Of a DNA stretch of 64,000 bases, positions 31,876 to 46,800 are shown in pieces. The DNA comes from Bathymodiolus brooksi (lineage: Eukaryota > Mollusca > Bivalvia > Mytilida > Modiolidae). The position numbers and the translations under genes are program-made. The first letter of the stretch is position 1, and the number at the start of each line of letters is the position of its first letter. The notes under the pieces are model-generated. The model was not told the origin of the DNA. It saw only the letters and a program-made list of their open reading frames with translations, and did no database searches. The stretch is taken from positions 100,885,906-100,949,905 of the forward strand of contig OY804577.1 in NCBI GenBank assembly GCA_963680875.1, in the 5' to 3' direction.

Positions 31876-34800
31876 GTAAGATATTTTGTTATATAATCAC
31901 CACTGACTACTGACTGTCCATTTCATTAGTAAGCACATTAATGACTTCTCAGTAGGGGGTCACAAGGATATATATTTCCATCTGATGGTATTATTGTTAG
32001 TATGACATTTTTAAAACAAGAACTTCCTCAGAAATGGTCGACAAAATCGGAAACCACAGTAATATTAATCACTCTTTTGTTAAACTTCAAAATCTAATAT
32101 ATAAAGATTAATACATGACCTTTTCCATATCAGCCCGGATATCATCCCGAGACCCCCATATCAGCACGAGACACAGTCACGGGCTGATATGGGTCGAGGG
32201 ATGATATGGAAAAGGTCATGTATGAATCTTTTTATCATATACTTCCGACAAATTGTTATATGAAACAAATAAACAAAATGAAATAATTAAATGAATTTAT
32301 TTGAAAGCTTCAGTGTGTATTCAACAGATACTTTTTCAGAACACTATTCTCAAACACGATCATTTCTACCCTCATTAATATTAATGGCAACATTTCACAT
32401 GAAGGCATTTTGAAACATAGAAAATATAGATGTGATTCTTTATTGTCATTTATTTTATTTATCGTGAATTATGACGAGGGAGTTTCCCGTGAATCCTTTT
32501 CATTCAAAATCATTTTACGTTCTCCTTGATATAATCATCTAACATTCCAGTGATTTTTATTTAATGTGGTTTTCTTGAGGACAATTTTCCCCTTTCAACT
32601 CGATTTGTTAATATTACAGACATCCTTTATTATCACCCTGGTCACTTCCACCGATTCTTGGTAGCACGATTAGTACTAATAAGCTCGCGAAGCGAGCTAT
32701 TTATGACTGAAACATGGTACACTTAAATCAATAAATGAACAATGACGAATACCATTTACTTTGACTAAAACAGAAATCCTTATCATCCATACACTATGCC
32801 TATGAAAAAGCTTCAACACATCCGGGTTACCGCTTTTCGAGAACCCTTGAGAACTTACGAAAGAGACCCGAAAGGTATCGAAGAGCAGAACATCCGGTAC
32901 AATCGTAACTACTCGACCATTTTCGCTACGCCTAGTGTAGGGAAAATTGCCGAGTAGTCACGATTGATACCGGTTTCGCGAGCTTTTCAGACGGTGCCTG
33001 TTTCATATTAGTAGGCAAGTAACAAGGATAAAAACGTACTTTTAACAATTTACGTTGGGTTTCATATTCTTCAAGAAGTGTGATCATTACAATTTACTTC
33101 CCGTGTAATGTGATTAGTAAACAGTATTTTTCGTGAACCATGATGAGATCCATATCTCCCACTCAACGTTGTGTGTCGGGTAATGTTTATAAGTGTCTGT
33201 CTCACAGAAAACCATGCAAAATCCAAAAAAATGTAACAAAGCTAATTTCAGTAAGAAAAAAAAGTTATACATTTTCTAAATATTTGATGCCTAGTATTTT
33301 AAAATATATCATACATATTTCCTATATATTTTCATTTTTGTTGTAAAATGAGGATTTTCATTTTAGCCCTTATCCATTGCAAAAATCCTTAAAAATGGTT
33401 AAAAACGCCCCTATTTTTGACGGATTATTATTGTTAATATATATCTCAGAAGTAAAAAATCGCATTGTTTCCTCAAAGTATAATGTTTAAAGACAATGAT
33501 CACCAAAAACTATTTTTGATAAAAACTTTGTGAAAATTTTTAAGGCTATCACAAAATATGCTATATAGACAAATTTTCAAAATCAGTAAAATTCCTTAAT
33601 TTTGATGCACAATATTGGAGTTTGGGGAGATTTCATTGACTTGAAATGAACATTTTTAAACAGACCAATCTCAAAACTAAAATATATAAAAAATCTGCCT
33701 TTGGCAAATAATTTTCAAAAAAGTTCTTGCACCCAAAAGTATGGTCATGTGTGCAATTTTAGCTTAAAATGCATTGCTTAAAATATATGCAAATTTTTGC
33801 AATAAACTATTAGTGATTCTTATTAAAGGTGATTTGTGTGTTTATTGTAAATAAATTACATATGATATATCATTTTAATTCCCTTTTTCAATCCGGACTT
33901 TAACGTTGAGCAAGAAAATACACATGTCTATCTGATAGAGAAAGTGACGGAGTAACCTCCCCTTTCGGAAGTCTTCACTTCTAAGATTATAAAATTAGAA
34001 ATGGCAGCCTCCAGTGGATAAACAACACCGTGTTATTTTTCTAACTTTTGCAACTTGCCATGCAATTCAAACATTATACATATATTCCAATGTAAAGCTG
34101 TTGCAGCTTTCCTTATCGTTGGCCTGAAATCATCTGAAAATATACATGGAAAGGCACTGCCTGAGGCCCTTTTTATCTTGTACATAAGGTAATATGATAA
34201 TAGGTGTTGCCTAACTTGGGACGAAGTCCAATATTAAAAAAAAAAATAACTCAGATATATGGACCTATAATATTTCAAAGTAGACCGGGGGTGGATCCAG
34301 ACTTTCTTAAAGGAGGGGACAAATAGGGGGACCCAAACCCAACGTCTCAATTTCATAGAAAATATTATTTCGGACAGGAGGAGGAAGAAATGAAGCTGTT
34401 TAATGATATTGTCAGTCCCATGGTATATGTTTAATGGGCTAGTGCACACTGCGATTTTGAGTCATTTTTTAACAGTTCCAGAGTTTCAACTATGCCTACA
34501 ACATTTTAATTAACGAGTTTATTACAAATCTATGGGTTGAAAAGAAGGTACGAAACTTCTCACTATACATTTTTACCCCGGTACGAAACGACCTGGTATG
34601 AAACGACCAGGTTACGAAGCGTCCTGCACCCTTCCAGATTACTGCGCATCCGATTTTCTGCAGATTTAACCATGTATTGGTTTCCGGTGTATCATTTCCG
34701 GTGCAAGGAATTTAAGCCATTAGTGATATGGAAAATATTGCTATTTCTACCATAGTTGGGACTTCGTCCCATATAACGGAATTGTCACCATCGACAACGA

Positions 34801-37800
34801 TTCATTGAATCTCAAGATATACCAGAAACAGAGAATACTTTGGGACTAGATGGAGGAGAGGCAAAGTTTTATGTGTATATTCAAAGCACAACAATGGAAA
34901 GGCCAGATCTAGAGAGGACCATGGAGCAAGTCCTTCCTTATGGAAAGAGTATTACCTGAAAACAAGACAAACTATTCAAGTTGGCTCTGGTAAGCTAAAT
35001 ACCTCAAGAGAAAAACATTTCTAAGTGGTTATTGCTAGAAGTCCATTCAGTGAACAAACTTGTTAAGAGACTAACTATTCAACTTGAGAAAAGAGGGCTA
35101 TGTTTTTTTACAAATACTAAACAACTATTTTGGTGTAGGAGGTGAAGAAGAAAATAACATTCTGATTCATGCATTAGAATTACAGTCATTTCGTACCATA
35201 ACCATTTCGTACCTGCCATTTCGTACCATAGTGAAAATCATTTTCGTACCATTGCCATTTCGTACCATATTAAAAAATACATTATGACCATTTCATACCA
35301 TATGCAGATCGACACATTATGACCATTTCGTACCATATCATATGCCCCTGTTTTTGTTTTGTGCATACGATAGCTCAGTTCTCCAGAATTTTAAGATTTT
35401 CACACATTTATTGCCAAATTTTTCGCATAAGGACCCACGGCTGACGGAAGTGACGTACCACTGCATTATCTTCAACGAAAGGGTCAGAAAAGTTCCAAAA
35501 ATATAAATTTTAAAAACAGGGGCAAAACGATGCGTCTTTTAGGAATGGATACATGTCCTAGTTTGAATGACATAATGGAAATAAGGTGCAATAAATGTAC
35601 TCGAAGCGAGCAGGGGTACGATTTTTAAACCTGCCGAGTTGCATGCCTTGTGTATTCTATATAGGGTCGACACATGCAATTTGATGTTGACATAAGATTG
35701 TATGAATATTGACACGAACAAGTTAAAATAAGGAAAAAGAGATGAAATAATAAAGAAATAAAGAAATTTTATTGAAAATAAATTTGTAAACAGAAAGTTA
35801 GAAAAAGGGGGGTGGTCCGTGCCACGAGCGCCTGTGCTTGAGTATAGTGTATTTTAATCACGTTGAGATTATATCTCCAGAAGGCAGCCAATTAAAAAAA
35901 ATTGTTTTATTTTTTCGTCAACAGATATACTTGACAACAAAGGCATAATTAAAGAAAATAGCAACTCATTAAGAAACCACTTAACATGAACTTCCAACAC
36001 TGAAGAATAAGGTTGACAAATTTTCCAGAAGCATTCTTACAAGTAGAGTATATCACTTTTATTTTCCAGAAGCATTCTTACAAGTAAAGAAATTGATGGA
36101 ATGAACATATAGTGAAACTGAACAAAATATATCTGAAAAACAGGGAAAAGGCCAGATTATGTTGCACTTGCCAATGAAGTTCGAAAATCATGTGATGAAT
36201 AGGGAGAACGAGTTTTTAAGAAGTTGGAGTGGTTGAAATCAAGTCAGATAAAAGGTTACATGGCATCTTTCCTAACAAAGCCGAAGACAAAATCAGAAAC
36301 TTCTTCGAGTACTCTACAAGTTCAGTTTAAAGAAATTCCCAATGAAGATGTCGGTCAAGATGAAACTCTATCAGAGGTCATTGCAGTGCTAGAAACTAAT
36401 GATTATAATTCCAATATTGAAAATATTGTGGAAGAAGTGTACACTGCTATGAACATGTAAATTAGCCATTATATGCAGGGATTCTAATTTATTTTCATTT
36501 TTTCAAATTAAAGTTAACTTTGAACACTTCAAGCTTTGCATAGTGGTTAGACAGAATATGTTAAATGTTCACCTGTGAATAAGTATGATATATGTTCAAC
36601 CTCTTGTTTTTATTTCATTTCAATTGATGGGATATCCTTTTTCTGATAATTAGAATATCAACTTGCCATTTTCTTGGCCTATTTACCAAAATGCACAAAT
36701 CTAACACATATAAACTTGTAATCTGTGATTATTTAAGAGTATAAGAGAAGGTTTTTGATACAGATCCATGATAGAAGAACCTCGGAAAAATAAACGTATT
36801 ATTGAGAAGAAGTTTCACTATCTCATTTAGGATATATGATGGACAGAGCCAACAAAAAAAATCGGCTTATTTTAACACAATCACTATATATTGTTTTATA
36901 TTGTTTAGGAGCTGGCTGCAAATTCATATTGTAATGACATTTGTTTTCTTCACTTTTTTTTAACAATAGGATTAATTTAATTTCAATTATTATTTCATTA
37001 TTCAAACATAAGCTGCATATCACATAAATGATTCAATCCCATATAATAGTATATTTCGGTATGGGGGCATTATAATCATTGCTGTCAGCACTTTGATTAA
37101 GATTTGTTTTGGAGTGCACTGTCAAAAAATAAATCAATAGATTATTTTGAAGCTGCTTTGAAAGTTTGATGATCAAATTGACTTTAGAATTTTAACCCTA
37201 AAACATTAGGTTATTGGGGGGAAAACAAATTGTCTATTTTTTAATAAAGGAAATGGTAGCTTTAGATGGAAAATTAAGCAACAGATATTTTTCATTAAAC
37301 ACTTTAAAAGTATAAAATAGGAAATCGGGGTCACAGACCCTATTCTAAAAAATTTGAGAAAATTTGATTTTCCTCTACAAATTATCTCCCCTTATGAAAT
37401 ATGAAATTTCAATAAGTATGAAATACCTCATACAAACTAAAGAGAGTTTACTTATTTTATCTAATTTATCACCAATAAATCTTATTGGATCATTTTGAAA
37501 GCAAAGTTTTAATTTAAATTCCATTTTAGCCAGATGCACAAAATGGATGCATCATCCCACCCACCCCCAACCCCCCCCCCCCCCCCCCCCCCAAAACCAC
37601 AATGTACCTTAATTTTATATCTTCATCAAACTCTTTTTTATACCTCTGGAATACTATACATAACTTCTGTATTGATATTTTGGTACTTATTGAGCATTAA
37701 CACTGCTCTACTGTTTTTCCTATTCACCTTGTCCATTTTCGGTTAAGTACACATACTTAACTTTTGTCCTTATTTTCACCATTTTATCTTAATTTGCCGA

Positions 37801-40800
37801 AGGTGGATTTTGTATATGTTTTTGCATGAAAACAAAATTATATCGAAATAAATTAGGGATATTTTTATTTTCTCCCCCAAGGGAGATATTTCCTGTTATA
37901 TATGTACAATTTTTGCATAAAAGGCCATTTACTGATTTATGGGTATATTAAAGTGTGGCCTGTGAAAAATCCATACGACCATATATTGAGTATATTATGT
38001 TAAATGATACAGTGAAAGTTGATTAATCCTGGATACTATATGAGACAGACACATTTTATGCTATACAAGATATATTGGAGGTTGAAATATTGTAAAATTC
38101 ATTGTTTTTGACTTCATTGTATATTGAAATACTGGATAAATAAAAAAAAACCTAATAATTCAGTCAAATAATAAAATTTGAAAAAAATATTTTGTGTGTA
38201 AATTGTACTTGGCCAAATGTATTTCATGGACAAGATTTCATATGGTTTTGAAAATATCACTATGTTACGAGTTTGCATGGTTTTCTGTGAGACAGACACA
38301 TAAACAGACGTCACCGGAAATACCGGAAGTAACTTCCACGAGACGCACTATTATGGGTTTTTTGCACGAGACGTCTCTGATATGGGTCATCAGCCTGGGG
38401 GTGAAATTATAGCTAGTTTACCTCCGGTCGTGACACATATGCAAAGACTATCATATTAATGCCAAGTATATGATAAATTAAAATACAAACCTTGATGCTT
38501 AACTTGGTGTGAACGACGCGTGAAAGTCTTCGATTGCAAGAAAACAAAAAGTTAACTAACGAAACAGGTGGAAATCTTTGTCGTAAATATGGAAAATGCA
38601 CATCATAATGGATAAATGGATCCTAAACTTACACAGCTGTATGTCTAGATTTTCATTGACTACATGGTATTACTGAAATTATTAGAGATCGTTTCACACT
38701 CATATTAGAATAAGAAAACTCCTCATTATTGAAGACCCTACAGTGACTGTAAAAGGAAGAACAGCTAATGCAATGAACAAACAGTAGTAAAGTCTTTGAC
38801 ACTCATAGAAACGATTTCCGCATGAAATGATGTTCGGTTCGTCTTTACCTTCAGTTGTTTGTAAGAAGGTGCATATCTTATTTACGTTATTTGTGTTTGT
38901 TTGCGCATAGTGGTGTGTCCAACACAAACTGTGTTGTGTTTTTGTTTTGTTTGTCTTCGTCTTGTGTACCCTATTTTGCCTGTTTCTCTGGATTGTCCTT
39001 TTTTGATTGCCGCATCGGTATTCTCTATCGTTTATTCATTCTTAATAGACAAATGACTCGATTGCTGAACAATACATTAGATAGAGCCTTCAACTAAAAG
39101 TGTCCGTATTGTAGGTATACGTTTTAGTCATGTAATATGTCCATGGTTACTTCCTAAAATGTCAATTTTCCAACATTTTATCATTTTGTCTGCCATGAAG
39201 ACTAGTTAGTTGATATTTTTCACCAAATAATATTAATGCAAACGTAGATGTCAAATTCAGTGCGCACGAAGCGTTTCTTGAAAAACCTGCATCAGGTACG
39301 ATAGAAATGCCAAATAGTTTAAGCGTTTTAGGAACAAAAACAGAAAAAACGCCAATTATAAGCAGAACCTACATTCTTGGCTATTAGTCTCTTATTTACA
39401 GGCATTCACTGATCTTTGAACTCGTCGTGTTTGTCGTTTTAACTTCTGCGAGAGTGTTTTTTTGGATTGAAGCGATATTAGACACGGTTTTTGTTTGGCT
39501 CATTGTTTTGTTTTTGTAATCCGAGATTCATATATCAAACACGTCGGGTTTGAATTCCATTTAGGAGATAACTATATTGTATTTGAAAATTTCACGGCAT
39601 CAATTGGAGATTTGATGGCCGCAAATTGAGTTTACTGGCGACGCAACAGCGGAGCCAGTGAACGGATATTTGCGACCATGAAATCGACAATTGATGCCGT
39701 GAAATGTTCAAATACAATACAGTTATCTCCATTCTAATGTAATCATGTGTATAGATGTATATTGCCACATTATTCACGAGATGACGTAAGCGGTAATCAG
39801 CTAAAATTATAAACAAATATATCATGCTATTTCAACCGTGGAATTGATACCGTGAAAATTACACCTTTAAATCGACAATTAATGCCGTGATTTTTTTCAA
39901 ATACAATACAGTTGTCTCCATACTATTGCAATCATGTTCATTGCCATATGATTGACAAGATGACGTATGCGGTAATCGGCTAAAATATATCAAGATATTT
40001 CAACCGTGTAATTGATACCTTGAAAATTACAGCATTGTCCAATCACAAATCACAAACGACTACATTAGAATGTTCGATATCAGTCAGCCACATTTATAGC
40101 TCTATCCCTCACACCAGTGCTTCAAATTCGTTTGGTTCCCTTCGTTCTCATATCTGTATTCAGCATATTGTGGTTTATCAACGGAATAGCAGGTCGGTGG
40201 TTTTCTCCTGGTACTCCGATGTTCTCCACCAATAAAACAGACCTCCACGAAACAACTGAAATATTGTTGAAAGTGGCGTTAAACACCCATAACCTTAACC
40301 CTATCAACAGAATACCTCGTGTCGTTGTGGTTAACTAGTTTGTTGTTCATTACTGTTTAACTGTATATTCTCAGTGTTTTATGGCTTTGTTGTTTTAATT
40401 TCTAGGTATGACAACAGAGATCCCAGATCCATGTCCGTCTGATATTAATAAGAGTACAATAGGTAAATACATATCTTACCAGCTCATTCTATCTTTAAAA
40501 AAGTGATTATTTCATCGTGAACACTGAAAACGCAGCATAAGATGTAGTGCAGTGACGAATCGAGAAAAGACGCTTATTTTTCGAGTTTAATGTATCGGAA
40601 TACCACACGGCTGAAATTTTCCCAGATGAAAGAGTATACATCAAAGTACCATTTTAGCCCTGTCGTCGCGTTTTCTCATGGTGCAGTTTTTTAGGAGAGC
40701 GTAATATTTGGGGGTAATCGCATTTTCACATTTCTAAGTATGTCTACTTTGCGATACTGTTTTTTTAATATTTGACAAAAATGAAAACTCTTTTCTGATT

Positions 40801-43800
40801 AAATTGAGACTACTATATCTTATCTTTCATTTGAAATAACAAGGTAAATAAAGAACAGAAAATTAGCAGTTAGAATTAAGATTATTCTCTGAGAGTCAAT
40901 TTTCGTGATCTTCCACCACCTTTCAATTCCATTTAAAATTGTTCCACGCTATTTATGAGGAAAATATAATTCGCTATGAATTGAAACTTTATTTGTAATA
41001 TTATGTGTGTTAAATTTGTCAATCAAAACTTGAAATTAGACGTTTATCATCTTTTTTTAAACTTTACTAGCATTCTGTAAATTTGATACGTACTGAGCAT
41101 GGTGTCGCTCCCCCCGTCTAACACACCCCTGATTACATTGAGTGCAATGCGTGTCGCTTAAAATGAAATTACTATGAAATTAACTTGTCTCTCAATGAAA
41201 TAATTTATGTGCTTATTACAAGAATTCAGTTTAATATCTCATTTTATTGTGATGGTTTTAGTGTAGGAGTTATTTAAAGCAGAATATCAGTTGTTGAAAA
41301 TAAGCTCCTATAAGGCACAAATAATACAATGACCAAGTCGGAATACTTGTTTAATCCGGAAAATGTACAGTCCCGTTAAATTTGCCCACTCTTTGCCGAA
41401 AAAATGTCGAAACACAAGCAATTGGGAATTATGTGTCATTTGTCAAATAAACACACCCGACAGTGTGCTACAGAGAAGGGAAGAGATACTCTGCTTGATG
41501 CGATCAACAAGCGACAAGATGATGTTTATCGTCGCCTGTATGACGAATTTAATTCTTTGAGCTTGGTTCCTTTAAATGAAATAAAGTATCATAGGTCTTG
41601 TTATAAAGCCTATACAAGTAAAAGCAATTTACAACGTTTGTCAGCGATGTTCCAGAATGACGCTTCAGTGTCTACTATGAAGACGCGTTCTAAAACCTTG
41701 CCACAAATAAACTGGGACTATTGTAATTTTTGTAGACAAAAGGCTATCAAGAAAGATAGAAAACTTGAGCCAATTGAAAGTAGTGAACGCGTCAAATACA
41801 TTTTAAATGCCGCAAGAGGTAAGTTTGATTATGATTTGTTGAGCCTCTTGACCGTTGACGATGTCCAGGAAAAAGCGCAGTATCATTCGGCATGCATTAC
41901 AAATTATTTGCTGAAGTGGAAAAAAGAACATAGTGCTGATAATTACTCTACAATTAAAAATGAGTCGGAACATGATATTGCATTCAAAAAATTCTTAGAC
42001 ATTTTGCACCATGACCTTTTTGAGAACAAGAAAGCGTTTACTATGTCTTCCTTGTTAGACAAATTGTGTTCCTTGCTTCCAGAGGGGTTATCGACAAAGT
42101 ATTCTACTGCCAAATTACAGACAAGGCTTCAAAATCATTACGGCGATACTAGTGTGATCGAAAGTCAAAAGGGACAAGGTCAATCAAATATAGTTTTCAG
42201 TAGTTTGATATCAGTTGCTATTCGTGCCGCAAGTAAGCTGAAAGCAAACCTCAAGTTTTCAGAGGTAGAAGCTTCTTTCGTAGATGGCCTGATATGCAGG
42301 AAGATCAAATTCTTCATGATGCTGCGAAGGTGTTACGTGGTCTTTACACGCAGTCGAAATTTCCAAAGATTTCTATCCTTCTTCATCTGATCTGTCTCAT
42401 CATAGATCATTACAATTCATTCCTCCTTCTCTTATGACCTTCCTTTTATGGTTTGATGATGACAATTGTTTTCATATTGAAAGTGACTACAATGCGTTGT
42501 CACACGATAAAACTAGGAAATGTATTGCTGTAGCCGAAATAATAATATCGTTGCACAAAAACAGCTTCACTCCATTTAATTTGAGATTGGCCCTACAACT
42601 TTACCACGGGTACGGATCTAAACATTTAATTGAAACCCTTCATGCATTTTGGTATTTGTGCTTCTTACACTGAAGTGAGACAGTTTTTGACCAGTGCCGC
42701 AAACCATGAGATAGCAAAAACTGAAGTGTCTTGCATTCCTTACGGGATTAGTCCTAAAATGCTCGGCGGTGACTTTATTCAAGAAGGTGCTGAGAACATA
42801 GACCTAAATACAGAAACCATAGACGGAAAACATACTATGCACTCTATGGCTCGAGCAGTTTTTCAGGTGGTGCAAGATCATCCACCAACTTCAGAAATCA
42901 GTTCAACCAAGATTAAAACGAGGTCAAGACCGATCACTTTCCATGACAGAGGAAACCACATCATTCATGGCATGTTACTTATTCTGTATTGCACTTCATT
43001 TTTCGTTACGTAAATGGTTGTTTCACTTCTAAACCCACAATCTATTTCAACTGTCCAATGCATTGTCTGCAAACAAGGGGGGTTGCGTGTTGTAAGATTT
43101 CACGTTATTTTTTCTCATTTATTCCTATACATGTTAATCACATTTATCTTTAATATACATGATATGTAGTAACAAACTAGTTATTTTCATTTTTTTGTCT
43201 CTTCAATACTTAAAATTGTAATATGGACTTTGTCATTTTTTTGGTGTGAAATCTTCTTAGATGCTTGTTCTTGTTGTCGTAATTTTTTCCTTGTTTCTCT
43301 ATGAATTTGGTTCAATCTTTCCAGAAAAGATACACATATGTTGAATTATTCTTATGTATAATTCTAAGAAATGTCAATGACTTGCGGTGAAAATATACGT
43401 GCATATCGATTTGTGAATTTTGTCCCCCCTTTTTAATTAGGCGTATATTTCAGTTATGTTTTTAAAGTCAGACTTTTGTAACCGCAACAATCTCACTTTC
43501 AATGCCTGTCTCAACCATATGTATGAAGTACGTTAAGCAGTGGCGAATGCTAGTTAAGATATTTCGGATAATGTATGAAAAAATGAAAATGTCTTCGTTC
43601 TTAGATTTGACCTTTGACTCCGGATATAGAAAATATGCACCATACTAGAATGCGACGACATACCTAAATCGATGCAAAATGTCTTTTTCTTCAAAATAAT
43701 ATCCAATGCATCCGTGTGGTATTTCGGTCCATTAAATTTTCCATTTTACCTTGATTGTCACTGCACTAATGTGTATGACTGCCTACTAATACAAACTGTG

Positions 43801-46800
43801 ATGTGTAATATGTTGTTAAAGACTGTAAGAATGATAAAGTTGAAGTGCATAATCTAGTAGTTGCTATTAAATTGCAACTTGTAGGGTCAAGATATTTGTG
43901 AGATATTGTATGTGTTTCTTTATCCGGCTATCTAAAATGCAATTCCATCTAAAAAAAAAACTGAATCCTCTCACATCTGGCAAATATTAAATTCTTTTTT
44001 TAATTCCGGATTGTACCTCCTTAATTCTGAACCCGTCAGCCCTCTAATCATACATAGGAAACTTTTTATTGATATTCAGAAATGATCTTACTCCTTCATA
44101 AAATCATAATGATATTTTTAGAGAAGTACATCGATGTTCGTCGTTGATTATTCGTTTGAAATGGGACTATTGACGTGACCCAATACTGGATTTTTATTGA
44201 TATGGTATATCACTAGATTAAAAGAAACATACAACATGCATCTAATCATTTCAATCAAACTGGAGAAGTGATGGACACGCTTAATTTTCAAGCTATTCTA
44301 CGAGTTAAGCCTTCCATGCAGTCAATGGTGTTTTTGCTCTTCAACCTTTTACGTAAACATTTGCTCATGGTTCGGTACATTGTGTTTGCTGAAGAATGCT
44401 TCTGGGTTGGATTTTAATAATATTGTAAACCAGCTTAAGTGAAATCATAACACGCATCTAGCATATCTACATACGGATGGATTGTCCACTACTACATGGA
44501 AGGCCATCTTGAAATAGAATGAAGGAATGCTGAAGTTATGATGATAATATATTCATTCGTATATCTAAGTTTCCCCTCTACACGCATTGAAAACGGTTCT
44601 CATCATATCATCTACTAAAATAAACAGCTGGACCAAAAGTTGTTCAATTTCTACATTTGCTAAGTTTCTACACAGAAGTCAGTATTTGTTCCACAGGAAC
44701 ACCAAAGTCACAAGCTAATATAGAAAAAGAGAATAAAAAAACCCAAACATTGGAATGGAAATGAATTCAAGTCTGTGAAAAGAAAAACAAACGGAATCAA
44801 CTTAGTTATCAAAAAACGACGTTAGAAATAATTGTTTATCTATTCAGTCGATCATCAAAAGTTTAAATATGAATGTGACATAAACTGATCTATCTAATGC
44901 TTTTGTTGATAGTTGATGTTGTTAATATAAAATTAATAAACAAATAAGATGTTAGCGATGAAACGATATTCTCAAAACATACAAGTAAATGTTAATGATA
45001 AAGTATTTATACTGATTTGAACTATATATATTATCATCAAATATATACGGATTGTGTTCCTGACAATACGTAGAATAGCTATATTTATATATGTTTTATT
45101 TGCTTTCTTACAGTGGATATGTGCGAGTCACAATTTGCAAAAGAAGACGACACAAAGTCTGGAAACGTCATACTAGACAGTGTCGTATTACGTATAATGA
45201 TACAAGACAATTGTTTCTGTCGGGTGACGATAGAAAATCAAATAGAACCAGTATCAATTGGTTTGAGAAAATACGATGGTCTCACGTCATCAACACCAGT
45301 AGAAAATGAATGTGGACTTGTAGTTGACATCAATCATATACCTGAAATGTCAACAGGAAATGTAATAGCTCCAATTGAATGTAATGAGAACACTGATTAT
45401 CGTAGTATACCATTATTACTAAACAGTACTTTACAGTTTAAATCTAGAATAATAAATGGAACATTCACCCGGGGCTACTGTATGCAGATACAACGAGGTA
45501 ACGCATCATTATTATTTATAAATTAGAAATATCAATATTATTATGAACATAACATACCTAAACTGCATTAATCAGCCATTATAGCACTCACCACCTGCAA
45601 AACACAGCAAATCAATTTCTATTGGGTTGTATAAATATAGATTATTACATGGCATTTTTCATTTCGTACCCTTTATCAGTCCTAGGTCATGATATCAACC
45701 CGAGAACAGATATGCTTAAGGAATGATATATGAACGAGGGCTGTTAAAGGGTATAATATGAAAATTGACATGTAATGATATATGTTTATCATATATTTCA
45801 ACAGAGGAAATAACTGATTTGTAACAAAAATGTTTAGTGAGTTTTGGATAGAATTAAATTCATCAAAAACATGTAGGTATAGAACAAGAATTGTATCGTT
45901 TTAATATGCAAATCCAATAAATGCACTTTCAATATTATAAGAGATAAAATTGGCAGTAATAATAACTTTCTGTGCAAATATTCAATGAAACAGCTTAATC
46001 CGCCGTATAAAAAACAGTTTTCCAGAAATTACGAACATTGACGCAAAAGCATGTAATAGCATTCCTAAGGCAGTTAATAAACTTGATTTATCAGCCCTCT
46101 GGGGGTCATTATTGTGAGACTGGGTTAAATAAACATGATTCCTCTTATTATTCTAAACAAAACTCAAAGTTTCATCACAAGTAAAAATGTTACCTATATT
46201 ATCTACAAGTATATGATAAACATAATCCATCATCTTAAGTTAAAACAAATAATAATTATTTATCAATGCAGTTTTATAATTGTATTATCCATAGACTAAC
46301 TACGGTCAGGTAAAGGATATGCATTTGGGATGCAACTGCTGGACTGAGTATAAATCAATATAATTAGTAAAACACAAAACACAGACACCGTGAGAACAAT
46401 TCCAAATGATTTGTACAGGCACTTCAAACAAACATGGCGGGTTTAAGCTACTCCCATCTAACTGAATCGAAGAGGACAAGTTAGTTTGTTTTCCACTTGT
46501 CAGTAAAATGCCAGTTGTCATTTAGTAACGGTTTACCGGCTTTCTTGTTAAGAACGCTTAGGCTGTAGAACCAAATTATGTATTCTTCGTGATGCAGAAG
46601 TTGTCATAATATTAGTTAAATTCAAGAGACCATATGAACTTACTAATCATTTAATCATTAGATAGACCACAAGGCCAACGTAAGACATAATAGAGGAACA
46701 ATAATCAGCTTTGAACGGCAATTTAATTGTCAACGACATCTGTTTTCATATGTAGTCAAATCATCGAATACATTTCAACAATATAAACTCGATACGCAAT

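Larger units (their letters stand above)
33193..38299. mobile_element. 5.1-kb TIR transposon with TSD ATAA, present only in unit 1
   Basis: The left end starts gtgtctgtctcacagaaaac, and the right end is the inverted copy, with 28 identical terminal bases. ATAA flanks both ends (33189-33192, 38300-38303). In unit 2 the site is empty with a single ATAA (61229-61232), so the borders are exact. The interior holds nested repeats (34213-34775, GGTACGAAA arrays), a poly-C tract, and decayed coding sequence at about 34800-36460. A 4-bp duplication is seen in Chapaev, Sola and some others, but the ends do not match any I know well enough to assign. Confidence 0.85.

Noticed and set aside
36224..36460. 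Independent host gene with a 78-residue frame
   Set aside because: It lies inside the bounded 5.1-kb transposon and continues a protein-like frame upstream of its ATG with a stop, so it is better read as a transposon gene remnant.
38855..39097. 80-residue Cys/Phe-rich open frame, also in unit 2
   Set aside because: Its conservation reflects the recent duplication. It overlaps repeat families B and E and has no splice or domain support.
41404..42390. Intact host gene of 328 residues
   Set aside because: It lies inside a TIR element with target duplication, is absent from the duplicate locus, and its reading continues with frameshifts on both sides.
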